From Heterohyrax brucei (Eukaryota; Chordata; Mammalia; Hyracoidea; Procaviidae), in assembly GCA_028571685.1 (NCBI GenBank), contig CM053148.1:91720001-91784000 (forward strand): 64,000 nucleotides of DNA. The letters are read 5' to 3'. Position numbers and translations under genes: made by a program. Shown piece after piece: positions 9,343 to 21,371 of this stretch. Under the pieces are notes generated by a model. The model saw only the letters and a list, made by a program, of their open reading frames with translations. It was not told the DNA's origin and ran no database searches. Position 1 is the stretch's first letter, and the number at the start of each line of letters is the position of its first letter.

Positions 9343-11712
9343 GACCGAGTATCCTTTGAGTTCGTTTGTTTGTAATCAGATCCTTACATGTAGTTGGTCT
9401 GTCTTCTCTGTATGTGTCTCTATCTATTCCATTCTTTTTATAAAATATCTTTCAGAAGGTTTAGGTGTATGACTCACCCTACTCTGGCAAGACGTCACTA
9501 ACATAAAAGAAAACTTCTATTTCTAAATAAGGTCACACTACCAGGTACAAGGTTTAGGACACTATTCTATCCTCATTCGGAGACAGTATAAAACTTGCTT
9601 CTTATTCCTCTCTTGACAAATGGAGAAACAAAAATTTATTTTCATGGAGTTTGTGGGTTTTACGTCTTACATTGTACATATTTGTTATTTTAACCAACTT
9701 TTGCTGCTGCAGGCACAAATATTCGTATCCATTTAAAATTGTGAAGTTAGAAATAAAATAGTATAGAAAGATTTTAGTCAACTTTAGCAGTACCACCAAG
9801 GCTTATTCTGAGTTACCTCATTATCCCCAAACATTCCAGTGTTAGTTACTTTGAAAACAGTAACAAAGCTATCGAGAAAGCCAACCAGTAGAATTCTCTC
9901 AATGCATTTATTTTAAATAAATTTCTCAACAATTAAACCAAAAGTATAACATCAGTCAAAATGTTTATTAAGATGGTAACTCCATGAAATAGACATTTTC
10001 TCTCCTTTTTTTTAAAGTTGCAGTTGAAATAGTATTTTCCCTTTATCTTTTCATTTTCTATGGCTTGTGTGTTTGCCCTTTAAAAGTGTGGGGTGGGTGT
10101 GACCTGTGGAACACCACAGCCTATATATATAGTAATAATAAAATAGGTTTTTATTTATCTTTTCTGTTTGTTCAACATGACCTGGTGTGTTCATGTCAAT
10201 AAGTATGATTCAGGAAATACATTTTATCTAAAAAGGAACTCGATCTCCTAAAGGTCAGCACGTATCAAAATGATAAAAGCTAGAAAGTATCAAAATAAGA
10301 AGTTTATTTGAAATAAATGCATTGCAGTAGCTCCTCAGATTATACTTGTTTTGAGTTTTTATTTCCATTGCATTGTAAAATAAGCTGATCTTTTGAAAAA
10401 TGTTTTCCTTCCAGATTACATGGCTTTAACTTTCCATTAAAACCACAGGGTTCTATAGGTAACAATAATAATAAATAAAAGGCGATATATTTCAATTTAC
10501 AACATTGAATGCCATGCATTCAGTATAAAACCATGTGCTGAAAAGAACTCTTCACACCTGCTCACAGGCATCAATTGCATTAGTTCCCTATTATTGTCTA
10601 AAATATTAGAAAAAACTTAACAATTAAAAATAATAATAATTTCTAGTACATACTTGTGTAAGTCATAAATCTAGCATGATGTGATTAGCTTTCTTCTCAA
10701 GACAGAATAAAATTGAAATTATGGTCTTGGCTGGGCTATCTGCTTGTCTGGATGAATTCATGTGCATTCTTGTCAGTAGCAGAATTCGGTTTTTTCTGGC
10801 TGTAGGACTGGCTACTCCCAATCTCCTTGCCTGCTGTCACCAGGGCCACTCTCTTCTTCTGGAGGTCTCCTGCATCTGGTTTTCACCCCATGACAGCATT
10901 AGTTCAGACTTCAAAAACTCATCTAAATCTCATCAGCTCAGAAAGTACACAATCTCACATTTATAAATCAGCTAAATCAGTAGCAGTTGAAGCTGTGAGC
11001 ACGAGCCATAAAATACACTTCCTGGGCACAAATCCACCTTGTCTCTGAAACTATGAAATTACATAGGTGGGTAATCGGACCCCAACATTCCAGAGTGCAG
11101 TGAAGTCACAAGCATCAGATAACGGGCGTTTACATTCTGGATCAAAAACTTGGAAAATGAGTGTTACAGAAGTCATCAAATCCGTTAAAGCCGTTTGGAA
11201 GTACAGTGAGGAGCTCAAGCTGGATTCCCTTGATTGAGCTTTATGTACAAGGAGTAATCTTTCTCAGTTCTTTCATCTACTTTTCTGAGTCCTGGACAGA
11301 GCTTCTTGTATCTTGCGATTAGCATCTTGATTATGCCTTCTCTCTCTTTTTCACCTCGTCTCTCTCTCTTTCTCTCTTTTCATAACCACATAAACGTGAT
11401 AAGCACATTTTTTTTTCCCCAGCTGAGTCATTTTATCAGCCTGATTACTATAGTAGGATAAGGGGAGCTTTACAGCGGTCCTTCACTTCGTGCTGTCTCT
11501 GTCCCTTTCTGTCCAAGTCACCTGCGCTTCTGTTCGTATACTCTTCCAAAGAACCTTGTAAGTCTTCTGTGGATTTCACTGTTTTCTTTCTTTTTTTCTT
11601 TTTTCACCCCAACTATTTAGACACAAGCACCATCCATAGATATTCCTGAGATTCTCACTTTTTGCCTTTGCCTTCTTTCGTGTGATTGAGGGACAATACT
11701 CCAAAAGTCTCT
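9343..11712. other. 2.4 kb without recognised elements
   Basis: The sequence is AT-rich with A/T runs and small ATA repeats (about 10458-10475, 10628-10640). The stretch 10720-11230 is more balanced in base use and could be an old LTR, but I could not match it. Open frames at 10721-10966 and 10827-11048 overlap in different frames and look random. Confidence 0.4.
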
Positions 11713-11812
11713 AGAAAAACCATGGAAAGCACAACTTTGGCAGACTGCTCGAAACTGTGCTGTACGGTCACCCTGAGTCTGAATTGACTTGACAGCGCTG
11801 CATTTGGATTAT
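11713..11812 (+). mobile_element. SINE 3' part, probably type B
   Basis: 'agaaaaaccatggaaagcac', 'gtacggtcaccctgagtctg' and 'aattgacttgacagcgctg' match the 3' half of a type B SINE. The head is missing. Confidence 0.65.
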
Positions 11813-11969
11813 TACATTTCATTCTTCTAGAAGTCACTTCTCAATTTTAGTATGTTTTGTCATTGCATCATGCTTGCTGTTGCTTGAAAAGTCTTCCCTC
11901 AGTTTGTCTTTCAATGTGATTTCCCCTTCTTATATCTGCATTCAAAGTGTTTGTTTGATTTTGATCATA

Positions 11970-12506
11970 TGAGGACTGCCAATTAGTTTATGAACTCATC
12001 CTAGGGAAAGTGCTGCATACATCATTGCTGAATATCATTAAAGTCACCTTCAAAGTAATTCCCTCTGGAAGCCATGCACCAGCGGCAGCAACTAGTCCAC
12101 CATTTCCAGCAATTTCACAACTCTTTCTGGAATGGCCTGCAGAGTTGGTTTCATATTACTGCGATGGACTGAATGTCACCAAAATCTCTTCCTTTCAGCA
12201 TTCCCTTTATCTTCAGGTAAAGAAAGAAGTCACTGAGGGCCAGACCAGCTGAGGAGGAAGGGTGTTCCAATACAGTTATTTGTTTACTGGCTAAAAACTC
12301 CTTCACAGACAACTATGCAATTAAGTTTGCCGACTTGCCACTTTGCCACCAAGCACGATGGCCATTCCAGAAAGAATTCCATCATTGCTTTGAAGAGTAG
12401 ACTAGTTGCTGACATCTGTCCTTCAGAAGTGATTGAAGTGATACTAAACAATGAGTTTTATAGCCCTCAGAACAATTAAGTTCCCAGACTTAATTGCCAG
12501 ACCTTA
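11970..12506 (-). mobile_element. Fold-back mariner remnant, copy 1
   Basis: Terminal inverted repeats are 'tgaggactgccaatta' (from 11970) and, inverted, 'taaggtctggcaatta' (ending 12506), flanked by TA at 11968-11969 and 12507-12508 as expected for Tc1/mariner. The left two thirds is the antisense 3' part of a mariner transposase gene ('agtcaccttcaaagtaattc', 'ctggaatggcc', 'gaaagaagtcactgaggg'). The right third repeats the outer arm upside down: 12360-12460 reads as the reverse complement of about 12034-12138 ('ggccattccagaaagaa', 'ctagttgctgac'). The element therefore has two copies of the same transposon end and no full transposase, so it could only move with help. The same layout occurs at 25611-26160. 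Confidence 0.8.
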
Positions 12507-12894
12507 TATCGATCTATAAAAATCCCCCTAACGTAAGTTCAATTGTGCCAAATAAAGGACGTAATTATAAGAATAAATACATTTTGTTCACAGGACTGGG
12601 GATTACGGATGACGTTACACATAGGTGGCAGTGGGCTTTCAGGAAATCTTCATGACCATCTTAGAAGTCTTCTTGCTGCACCCAGTAATTACATTTTTAG
12701 GAAGCTGTAATTTCCTCTCTATCCTTGTTAAATTAAATTTAGGTGTTGTATATGTGAAACATTAGCATGATTATAAGAGATAAACTTATTCAAAGAATAT
12801 ATTTAGAAAGTTTTCACTCCCACAGTCCTTCTATCTCATTTCTACCCATGTGTCTACAAATTTCTTATGTTCTTTGTTACTGTTCCTGTAGTTA
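12507..12894. other. Unique sequence between mariner and L1
   Basis: Nothing is recognised. Confidence 0.4.
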
Positions 12895-13032
12895 TGTTTG
12901 TGATTATTTTATTGTGGTAAGACATGTACAACAAAACACTTCTAATTGCACCCTTATCTATGTGCACAATTAAATGACATTCATTGCATTTACCATGTTG
13001 TACAAACATAACCACTATCTGCTTTCAATTTT
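12895..13032 (-). mobile_element. L1 3' region, antisense, segment 1
   Basis: 'attttattgtggtaagac', 'acaattaaatgacattc' and 'catgttgtacaaacataacc' follow a known mammalian L1 3'-region order. The element is resumed at about 13590 and 14430. Confidence 0.6.
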
Positions 13033-13102
13033 ATTATCTGTGGCTGCCATACCATAAATGCCACAAAGTGGTGGCTTTAAACAACTGAAATTTGTTTTCT
13101 CA
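13033..13102 (-). mobile_element. MaLR-like LTR end fragment
   Basis: 'ctgtggctgccataccataa', 'gtggtggctttaaacaactg' and 'tttgttttctcaagtt' match the antisense 3' end of MLT1-like LTRs. It stops where the RTE tail begins. Confidence 0.6.
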
Positions 13103-13570
13103 AGTTTGTTGTTGTTGTTGTTGCTGCTGTTAGGTCCTCCTCAGTCAGTTCTGGCTTGTAGGAACACTTGGTATAACAGGAAGAAAAGCAGCCCAGCCCT
13201 GTGCCATTCTCAGTGTCATTGTTATTCTAGAGCCATTCGTTGCAGCCACTGTGTCAATCCATCTCGTTAAATGTCTTCCTCTTTTTCACTAAGCCTCTAG
13301 TTTACCTAGTGTGATGTCCTTCTCCAGGGACTGATCCCTTCAGATGACATGTCAAGTCTGTGAGAAGTAATCTCATGATCATTGCTTCTGAGGAACACTC
13401 TGGCTGCACTTTTTCCAAGACAGATTTGTTCCTTCATTTGGGAGTTCATGATGTATTTGGTATTCTTCACCAATTCCAAGGTGTCGATTTCCTTTGGTCT
13501 TCCTTATTCCTAGTCCAGCTTTCTCATGCGTGTGAAATGAACGAATCCATGATACTCACCCTTCACAGAA
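13103..13570 (-). mobile_element. RTE-like LINE 3' end, antisense
   Basis: It begins with the antisense AAC tail (GTT repeats at about 13107-13130) and continues 'catctcgttaaatgtcttcc', 'gatgtccttctccaggg', 'gatgacatgtcaagtctgtg' and 'tccagctttctcatgcg'. The same order appears at 29629 and 34556. It carries the 3' UTR and the last RT-ORF codons only. It lies inside the antisense L1. Confidence 0.8.
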
Positions 13571-13589
13571 ACTCAGTCCCTTTTAAGCA

Positions 13590-13870
13590 GTAACTTCTCA
13601 GTTACCCTTTCCACTCATCCCCAATAAGTGCTAATAAACTTTGATCGCTACACTTTTGTCTGTTCTAGGTATTTCATATAAGAGAGATCGTACAACTGTT
13701 TGGCCTTTTGTATGTGACTTGTTTCATGGCTCATTTGTGTCATAGCGTGTAACAGAACTCAGAACTTCATTTATCTTCATGGCTGAATACTGTTCCATGG
13801 TATGTATATCACCAAATTTTGTTTACCCATTCTTGTGTTTCCAAGTTGCCAAGACTGTCTAGTTGGGATA
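13590..13870 (-). mobile_element. L1 3' region, antisense, segment 2
   Basis: 'gttctaggtatttcatataa', 'tggctgaatactgttccatg' and 'ttgtttacccattcttgtg' continue the L1 segment broken off at 13032. Confidence 0.6.
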
Positions 13871-13924
13871 GAACACTCTTGTCATCAAATGATGTTTGAG
13901 GAAATTTATAGTCGTATGTAAGAG

Positions 13925-14400
13925 AATAAAGTTGCATACCTTCCTTACAATATTTACAAAAATTAACTTGAAATATATCAAAGACCTAAATGTGAGAGTT
14001 AAAAGTATACAACCCCTAGAAGAAAACATAAGGGTTTAACATTTTTGGACCCTTGTTTTGGCAAAGGGTCTTTAGATATGGCACCAAAAACAGGAAAAGA
14101 AAAATATATGGATCAAACTCTTGTGTTTCAAAAATCACTGCCAGGAATGTCAAAAGATTGTGTGGGAAAAAAAGTATATTGTGTTTGGTCAAATAGAGAC
14201 CAAAAAAAATCAGGGAAACTCTTAATGAGATGGATTCATGCAATGCCCACACAATGGACTGAAACACACAAAAGACCATGAAGACAAGTTTAACAGGAAG
14301 ACAGAACGGGGAGAAGTATTTGCAAATATATCTGATAATGTACTTGTGTCTAGAATACTTAATGAACCCTAACAACTGAATAATAAAAGCCAAATGTGCA
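13925..14400 (+). pseudogene. L1 ORF2 C-terminal fragment, sense
   Basis: The order 'aaaattaacttgaaatatat', 'atcaaagacctaaatgtgag', 'tagaagaaaacataaggg', 'ggatcaaactcttgtg' and 'ctagaatacttaatgaacc' is the end of L1 ORF2 in sense orientation. It lies between antisense L1 segments, so it is a separate insertion or an inverted part. Stops and a foreign RTE piece at 14205-14290 break the frame. Confidence 0.7.
14205..14290 (+). mobile_element. RTE 3' UTR fragment inside L1
   Basis: 'aatgagatggattcatgcaa' and 'cacacaatggactgaaac' resemble the RTE block seen at 4299-4365 ('acgagatggattgacacag'). About 85 bases. Confidence 0.5.
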
Positions 14401-14429
14401 GAATCTAAGTAAACATCTAAGAGTGTGAA

Positions 14430-14935
14430 TGCTGGATCTTTTCATAGGGTTGGTTTAAATCTCTATAAAATCTGCTCAATCATTGTCGGAAATGGCTTAC
14501 AATTTTGTGCTGTTTCTAGCAAAATACAAAATTTCCAATTTCTCCAAATCCTCACCAGGAATTTTTATTACCTTCTTTATTTATTTATTTTTTTTGTTTT
14601 CTCCATTGTAATAGGTATATAGTGGTATCCCATAGTGGTTTAATTTACAGTTCTATGGGGACTAATTTTTTTCCTATTTTTTATGGGCTGTATAATTTCT
14701 TGCTAATAAGTTTTGGATTTTTTCAGATATTCTGGAGGTAAGTTATTTATCAAATATTCATTATGTACATTTTTTCTTGTCTGTGCTTTATCTTTTTATT
14801 TTTTAACAGTGTTTTTAAAAAAGGTACAACTTTCCACTTTTTATTAAGTTGAATTTAGTGATGTTTTATTTCACTTCTAAGTCATGGTTTTAGTGACATA
14901 TGCCTGTAAACTTCAATAAACTGAATTTGACCTAG
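14430..14935 (-). mobile_element. L1 3' region, antisense, segment 3
   Basis: 'tccaatttctccaaatcctc', 'gtggtatcccatagtgg', 'ttctggaggtaagttattta' and 'ctttatctttttatttttt' follow the antisense L1 order and extend the segment that left off at about 13870. Confidence 0.6.
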
Positions 14936-15599
14936 TTTCTGGCTGACTGTCTATACCTGGAGTATTGTTAATTTTTCCCCATACATGTTTATATTTTGAT
15001 TCTAGATTTTTTACAGGAGCCATACATTTCATTTCTAATGAAAAAAATGATATTTTGAAGGGAGGAATTTTAATCAGGACCATGTTGAAAGAGCAGAGAT
15101 TGAATTTATCATTTTATCATAAAATAACACTACATAAAATACGTGAGAACATTAAAAACAATTAAAAGCAGCCCTTGAATCTGAGGGAATACTGGAAATT
15201 AATCATCTGGAAAAGTAGACATGCAAGGTTAAATCAACTATTCCTTTATTTTAGTTACCAAGCCACAGCGATAGATAGCCAGTCAGCCGAGCCAAGTGCC
15301 GTCGAGTCGGATCCGACTCATGGATAGGAGTGCTTAAATTAAACAGGGGGGCTTCCTCGAGTTGAAATGAATTTGAAACTTAGTGAGGTCATTGTGGCTA
15401 GAATTTTTGAATAACAACAATGAGAAAAGAAATGTGCAGAGAGAGCACCCAGAAGATTAGAAAGGCTTCATGTACAGTCTTTGACTACTGAGCAAAACAT
15501 ACATGAGAGTAAGCAAGCCAAGGTGGGAAAGCATCGGAAGTACAGTATGGAGAATTATCACTAAAGCTCATCCAGGTTATTAATGGTCTAGATTCTCAC
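14936..15599. other. Unique sequence with one short SINE tail
   Basis: Apart from the SINE tail at 15268-15325 nothing is recognised. The open frame at 14965-15165 is Lys/Ile/Asn-rich and looks random. Confidence 0.4.
15268..15325 (-). mobile_element. Very short SINE 3'-end fragment
   Basis: 'agccaagtgccgtcgagtcg' and 'gatccgactcatgg' are the terminal bases of an AfroSINE. No body follows. The tail is little diverged, which suggests a younger insertion. 'gatag' occurs on both sides as a weak candidate target duplication. Confidence 0.65.
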
Positions 15600-15860
15600 A
15601 GCCAGACTGTGGTTATTTGCCTTCGAGTTAGCTGTGACTCCTGAGGACACCATGTGTAGCAAAACAAAAGGTCTCCTGTTAGACATCCTCTTCATGATTC
15701 TCTCTTCTGCTTGAATCCATTGTTGTGGGCATTGTGTGACTCCATCTCATTAAGGATTTCCCTTGTTTTTTGTTGATTCTCTACTTAAGCAAACACAATG
15801 TACTTTTTTCGCAGTTGGTCTTTCCAACAATATAAGACATGTCAAAGGAAGTTCTTCAAA
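15600..15860 (-). mobile_element. RTE-like LINE 3' end, antisense
   Basis: 'ttgccttcgagttagctgtg', 'tgaatccattgttgtgggc', 'gtgactccatctcattaagg' and 'ataagacatgtcaaagg' follow the RTE 3' UTR order. Strongly diverged. Confidence 0.65.
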
Positions 15861-16159
15861 TAGAAAGTCCTATTTTGCAAATGCACGGGAAGTCTCTGTA
15901 TCCAAAGCTAAAAAGCAAACAGCCTACTACTAAAATTGTGAGTTATATCTCAAAGCAATTAATTCATGTGATGATGAGAAGGAAAATTCTCTAGATGTGG
16001 TAACTTAAAATAACCATTGTTTATTTTTTAATATTTCTGGATACAGTGGGTTATGAACTTGGACAGGACATAAGCAATGTTTTTGTTCTACAGTATCTGG
16101 AATTTCAGCTTGTAAGACTTGAAGACTAGGTATAAAACAATGGCTAGAGACTGGTATTT

Positions 16160-16510
16160 GCTGGAGGTCCCTTAGTTGCATGTCTGGCACCTGAACTAGA
16201 AATACTAGAAGGCAAAGACTGTCAAGCAGAGTGTCTATAGTTGGGCCCTCTAAGATTTGGTTACTCAAAGAATGGTAGACTTTGGGCTCATGGATCCCAC
16301 TTTGAATAGCACAGTGGCTAGAAACACTCATTTCCTCTTATGACCTATACTCAGAAGTCACATAATATCACTCATCCCGTACTCTATTATAGTTAGACCA
16401 GTCAGAGGAATCTCAAGATTCAAGAACAGTGAACATACGTCCTTCTTTGTGATAAGGAGAGTGTCCATGAACTTAGAGCCATTTTTAACCTGCACATAAC
16501 TACACTCCCT
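16160..16510 (+). mobile_element. Ancient mammalian repeat, class unresolved
   Basis: 'cttatgacctatactcagaa', 'gtcacataatatcactc', 'gtactctattatagttagac' and 'gagtgtccatgaacttag' fit an old mammal-wide repeat that I know but cannot name. The antisense open frame at 16005-16331 lies partly in it and has no family resemblance. Confidence 0.5.
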
Positions 16511-16670
16511 GATTCTACTTCTTTTGGTTTTTGTCTTTCTTGAAGCCACATGGCCTGTAGTCCACTGCTTCACTCTCACTCTATAATTTTTAATTAAGAT
16601 ATATAGAGCAGCTGCTATGTAAATAGTTCATAATAACCAGTTCATTTGTATTTTCTATATCAAAGGTTAC

Positions 16671-16686
16671 AAAAAAAAAAAAAAAA
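16671..16686. repeat. Poly-A run
   Basis: About 16 consecutive A, followed by a diverged MIR-like stretch (about 16700-16775). Confidence 0.8.
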
Positions 16687-16934
16687 CTAAGAAAAAACTA
16701 CTATTATCTCCCCTATCCAGATAATATTTCTGAGTCTCAAGAGTTTAAGTACTTAACTGGCATCACATAACAACGACAGAAAAAAATAGAACAATCTGTT
16801 TTTGTCCAAAGTGAGAATTTAAAAAATCTGATAGTGGACACACTTCCAAAAAGGTAGACAAGAAGCTCAAAGCCTGATTGCAATTTTATTCAGATAAATG
16901 TACATGACTTTTCTTATATTCAAATATAAATAAA

Positions 16935-17045
16935 TAAATAGATTGCACAAAGACATTAAAGCTCAAGAAAGTTAAGTGATTTGTCCAAATGCACACATGT
17001 TGGTACTTGCTGGGTATTTGAACCCATGATGCAACACTTCTTTCC
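16935..17045 (+). mobile_element. MIR fragment
   Basis: 'gctcaagaaagttaagtgat', 'ttgtccaaatgcacacat' and 'gggtatttgaacccatg' form the MIR 3' core. Confidence 0.65.
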
Positions 17046-18277
17046 TGCAGAACTCACACTTCTCTTTTTTATTGTAATATTCTGCTCACTTGAGCTTTCT
17101 ATCAGAACTCTTTTTATAATCACTATGTAACATATTCGTGGCCCACATAAAATTCTCCTATTTCACACATCTTTTAATATCATCCCATGTGTAAATTACT
17201 TTCTAAGGCACTGATTCATGGCACTGTTTAATAGTGTATGAGTGGTAATTTGCCATATACTGCTCTAATTAATTAATGTATGGCATATTTTATAAGACCT
17301 TGATAGGTTCATGAAGAGACTCATCAGATATCACCAGTCTTTTACTTTCTATAGCATTTCTTAGTGTATCTTGAATGTAGAAGCTTATTAATGCAAACTA
17401 GCATTTGGGGGATAGAAAACAATCTTAAATCATGCACTTATGATTTTAAACATAGCCTCAGCTACATTGTATGTTCATTCCTATCACAAAACAATTACAT
17501 TAAAAAAATATACTTGCTCAAGCATAATAAGCTTAGTGATGCAATTTAAATGTTCAATTACATAATTAAAACTATGTTTGACATGACATTTTATTCTCTC
17601 TCTTTGAAATACATCCAGTGCATTCATTTCAATAGTTACCACAATATATTTACTCACAAGCCACTAACAGTAATATTTTAATGAATAATATATTACCAAT
17701 TTTCTTTGCTAAGGATTGAACTATGCAGTCTGTGAGCAGCTTTCTTCCGGTGCACATAGCATTATTTTTCATTATTAAAACTTTGTTCAAGAAATAATTT
17801 CCATGCTCAATAAGTGTTCACCACAGCCATACTAAGTATCTAGTTTAACTTATTCAGTGCTTATTGTCAAGCGCTTACCAGAAAATTCATCTAGATTTGT
17901 GGACATGTGCTGTTGGGTACTTTCAGAACAAAATACCAGATCAAAACAAGTGAGAAACTTAAAACATGTTACAGTCTTCTACTGTCATCCTCAATTGAGG
18001 ATCATGAATTAGATATTATTCCTAATATTATGAAAAACAAGCATCATTTTTGCAAACATTGAACAATTTAGGTGCTTGCTTCAAACGTGTCAGATTCATG
18101 CAATCTTTTTTTGGAGTATGTCTTTTGAATTAAAAAAAAAATTCTGCAAAAGTTCGTAGTTGTTTAGTTAAAATGGAATACATACAAACACATGCAGGAA
18201 GGTATTTTTAGAACACTGTCACTAGTATTTTTGTTGTTGTGACTCTTATGGTAATGGTGGTCTTGGTGTAACCTTTA
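17046..18277. other. AT-rich unique sequence
   Basis: No element is recognised. Several A/T runs; no open frame of interest. Confidence 0.45.
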
Positions 18278-18440
18278 TGCTAACCCTGGTGGTGTAGAAG
18301 GTAAGTGCTATGGCTGCTAACCAAAAGTTCAGTAGTTCGGATCCACGAGTCACTCCTTGAACATTTTGGGGCAGTTCTACTCTGTCCTATAGGGTCGCTA
18401 TGAGTTGGAACTGACTTGATGGCAATGGGTTTAGTTTGGG
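18278..18440 (+). mobile_element. SINE type A
   Basis: 'taaccctggtggtgtagaag', 'tggctgctaaccaaaag' and 'ctgtcctatagggtcgctat' are intact. The B-box reads 'tagttcggatcc'. It is among the better preserved copies. Confidence 0.9.
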
Positions 18441-18517
18441 GTTCCTTATGATAACAATACATCTTTTGAAACTCCACTGACTCAAAAACTATTGGGTGTG
18501 TTAGAGGAAGACCAGAT

Positions 18518-18935
18518 TCTTGCAGACCCCTCTGAGCCTGGTTGTTGTGGTTGCATCTGATGTTGCTGTAATAGAAATAGCACAAGTGGAATAGCTTTAA
18601 CACTCAAATTTATTTTCTCACAGTTTAGGAGACCAGAAGTCTGCATTTAGGGAGCTAGCTCTAAAAGAAGGCTTTCTCTGTCAGCTCTGAGAGAAGATCT
18701 TTGTCTCTCCAGTGTCTCTGACTGGGTTCCTTAGAGATGTCCCTCTGACTTGGTATCTACCTGATGCTATCTCTACTTACTCCTTTTATTTCTTCGAAAA
18801 GATTGACTCAAGACACAATACACTAATCTAGGCTCATTAACATGACAGAAAACTCATTCTCAAATGGAATTATAAACACAGGCAAAGAGGTTAGGATTTC
18901 TGATCTGGGGGAGAAATAATGCACTCCAAAACAAT
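18518..18935 (-). mobile_element. MaLR-like LTR, antisense
   Basis: Antisense landmarks are 'gttgctgtaatagaaatagc', 'aatttattttctcacag', 'gaccagaagtctgca', 'gaagatctttgtctctcc' and 'aggctcattaacatgac'. These LTRs carried promoter and polyadenylation signals of an old endogenous retrovirus-like family. I see no internal genes beside it, so it is probably a solo LTR. Confidence 0.7.
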
Positions 18936-18979
18936 GAGCAACTACATAAGGTGGTTGAGATAGCAGCTCTAGAACTAAA

Positions 18980-19101
18980 ACCAAAAACCAAACTTGTTGC
19001 TGGCAAGCCGATTCTGACTCATGATGCCTCTATAGGACTGAGGAGAACTGCCTTATAGTATTTCCAAGATATGGTTCAGTGGGTGGATTGGAACTGCTGA
19101 T
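18980..19101 (-). mobile_element. SINE type A, head missing, joined head-to-head
   Basis: 'aaaaccaaacttgttgctgg' to 'attggaactgctgat' is the 3' two thirds of an antisense SINE. It is cut where the sense SINE at 19102 starts. Confidence 0.8.
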
Positions 19102-19283
19102 TAGAAACCCTGGTGGCACAATAGTTAAGAGTTATGGCTGCTAACCAAAATGTCAACAGTTCAAATCCATCATATGTGTTTTTAAAACTCTATAGAGCAG
19201 CTCTACTCTGTCCTATGGGGTCACTGTGAGTAGGAATCAATTCAGAGGCCAGCAAAGCTATTGAACTCAGAGGCAGTGGGTTA
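19102..19283 (+). mobile_element. SINE type A with 3' insertion
   Basis: 'agaaaccctggtggcacaat' to 'gaggcagtgggttatt'. An extra stretch of about 25 bases ('ccagcaaagctattgaac') lengthens the 3' end. With the copy at 18980 it forms an inverted pair. Confidence 0.85.
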
Positions 19284-19383
19284 TTAATGATTATTCAAGA
19301 TGCCTACTGAAATAGTTTTTCCAGGCTAATTGAATCAATAAATAATTTAATATTCATTTATATAGAAATATATTCATAGCTAT

Positions 19384-19519
19384 GTAAACCCAAGCCCACT
19401 GCTGTCGCATTGGATCTGACTCAAAGCAACTCTAGAGGTCGGGGTAGAACTGCCCCGTAGGGTTTCCAAGGAGCACCTGGCGGATTTGAGCTGCAGACCG
19501 TTTGGTTAGCAGATGTAGA
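19384..19519 (-). mobile_element. SINE type A
   Basis: 'ccactgctgtcgcattgg', 'aactgccccgtagggtttcc' and 'cgtttggttagcagatg' are clear and little diverged. Confidence 0.87.
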
Positions 19520-20584
19520 AGCATATGTATAGGTTAGTAGGTGAATAAAAATTGTTTTATTATTGTTTTTATGCACCAATCAAGAAGTAAAGAATACTTC
19601 AAGAAGAATACTTCAAGAAATCAATGAGTTTGAGTCATATTCGTGAAACAGAAGGAGTAAGTAGAATTGTGTCTATTTAAACATTGACATCACAGGGGCA
19701 CACTGAGAGGAATGACAGGCAATGCACCAGAGATCTTCTTTCTTGTGTTTTGGCCCAGCATGTTTCTTAGAAAACGTCTTTGGCTACCTGTGATTTATGT
19801 AATACGATAGCCTTTCCAAGATGCTTATGTTAATATTTCTTCCCCTTTTCCATTACCTGAACATATAGCTACGTTTTCTTGTTGAAATAATTTGGAGTAG
19901 TAATTTGCAAATTTCCTCTGACAGCCCCCAAGGTGCAATAAATTTCTCAAATCAGTAGGAGCCCTTGAAATGTGTTTTCAATATCCCTGCTGCAGATGAA
20001 ACCAGCAAGCTGTAAATGGCAAAATCAGAAAGAAGGGAGTTTTCACTTATGCCGAATGGGTGATTTCCTTAATTATCTGCATAACCCAGGACCACGTGAA
20101 GGGTTTTCATTTTATAATTAGGTTTACAAGTAGAATTTCCTGGTTATAAACCTATACTCTATTTAAAACGTTTGTGCTGGATAGGACAGGAAAGCTTAAG
20201 TTTGATCAAAATAAAATACATTATTCTCTTGAAATAATACCATTTACTAAAATGGTATTAAGTCAACATACAGAACATAACTTCATGAGTATTTGTGGAA
20301 TAGAACAATGATAACAAGTTTTAATTCTAAAGTATAATAATTAAAGCTTCTGTGACTGACAATGACTGTGGCAGGCACAGGGGACAGAGGACCCGGTGGA
20401 CTGTGGGGGTGTCTCTAGAAAATGGTATTAAGCATTCCCTCTCTTTCTTTTTTAATTCTATATTTATGAGAATTTTTAAAATTTTTATAATGACTCACAA
20501 AAAAATGATATTTTATATTTTTGTATTTTCATTGCTAATTTAAACTAAGTAAACCTCCCACTCATCCTGGAAACGACCTAAACC

Positions 20585-20840
20585 AGGCCAAAGCAGTTGC
20601 AGTCGGCTTAACTCATGGTGACTCCGTTTGTTTCACAGTGGGATCACATTGCACACGCTTTTCTTGGCTTTAGGTCTTGGGAAGCACATCAGCAGACCTT
20701 TCTCCCCAGTGCTTCGGGGATGGCTTCAAGCCTCATCTTTTGGTTTCTAGTCAAACACAAACCATTTACACCACACAGGAACCTGAAGCTCCTACACCAC
20801 GCTGACTTTCTCTCCCAGAGGCCCCTGTGTCTATCATTTC
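20585..20840 (-). mobile_element. SINE type B or D, diverged
   Basis: 'gcagtcggcttaactcatgg', 'gcacatcagcagacctttct' and 'catcttttggtttctagtca' follow the long SINE body order. Boundaries are approximate. An open frame at 20615-20854 spans it and is not a gene. Confidence 0.55.
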
Positions 20841-21371
20841 AATTGAAGATGTGATTCTAGATGGCTAATGAGAGTTCTTCTGTTCCTTCGACAAGATACT
20901 TAAGTGGGGTGGATGTGTAGTTAAGGGGAAATAATCAGAATATTTTTCAGATTTTACCTTTTCTTTGCTCTTGGGAAAGGCAGAACCTCTTGTCTAAGTT
21001 TTGGAAAGCCGAAAATTATATAAACCGAGAGACTCTTTGCAGCTTTGTGCAGAAAGCTTGCTTGCTAAGGACATCAGCACAAAGCAGGGAGAGCTGTAGT
21101 CCTGGTAGTTTCATGAGCTTAGAGGTTCCTTTTATGTGATACAGTAGTGTCAGATAACTTTTGGTCATTTGCAACCAAACGGTTCTTTGGTTATATTCAT
21201 ATTGCTGTTTTTAGCAACTGCATTTTTTCCCTTGAGGTGAAACTTTGTGGAGATTAAACTATAACATCCCATAGGTTGAGTTGGTTATCACTCATAGAAA
21301 CCACTGTGGTATAGATCTTTGCTCTTCCACTGTTTAATTTACAGAACTGCCTTCGTTTAGTCAAGATGCAA

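Noticed and set aside
14016-14393. 125-codon antisense open frame
   Set aside because: It is the shadow of the sense L1 ORF2 fragment at 13925-14400.
16005-16331. 108-codon antisense open frame
   Set aside because: No family resemblance, and it overlaps an old mammalian repeat.
19588-19620. 'agaatacttcaaga' twice in tandem
   Set aside because: Short slippage repeat with no further structure.
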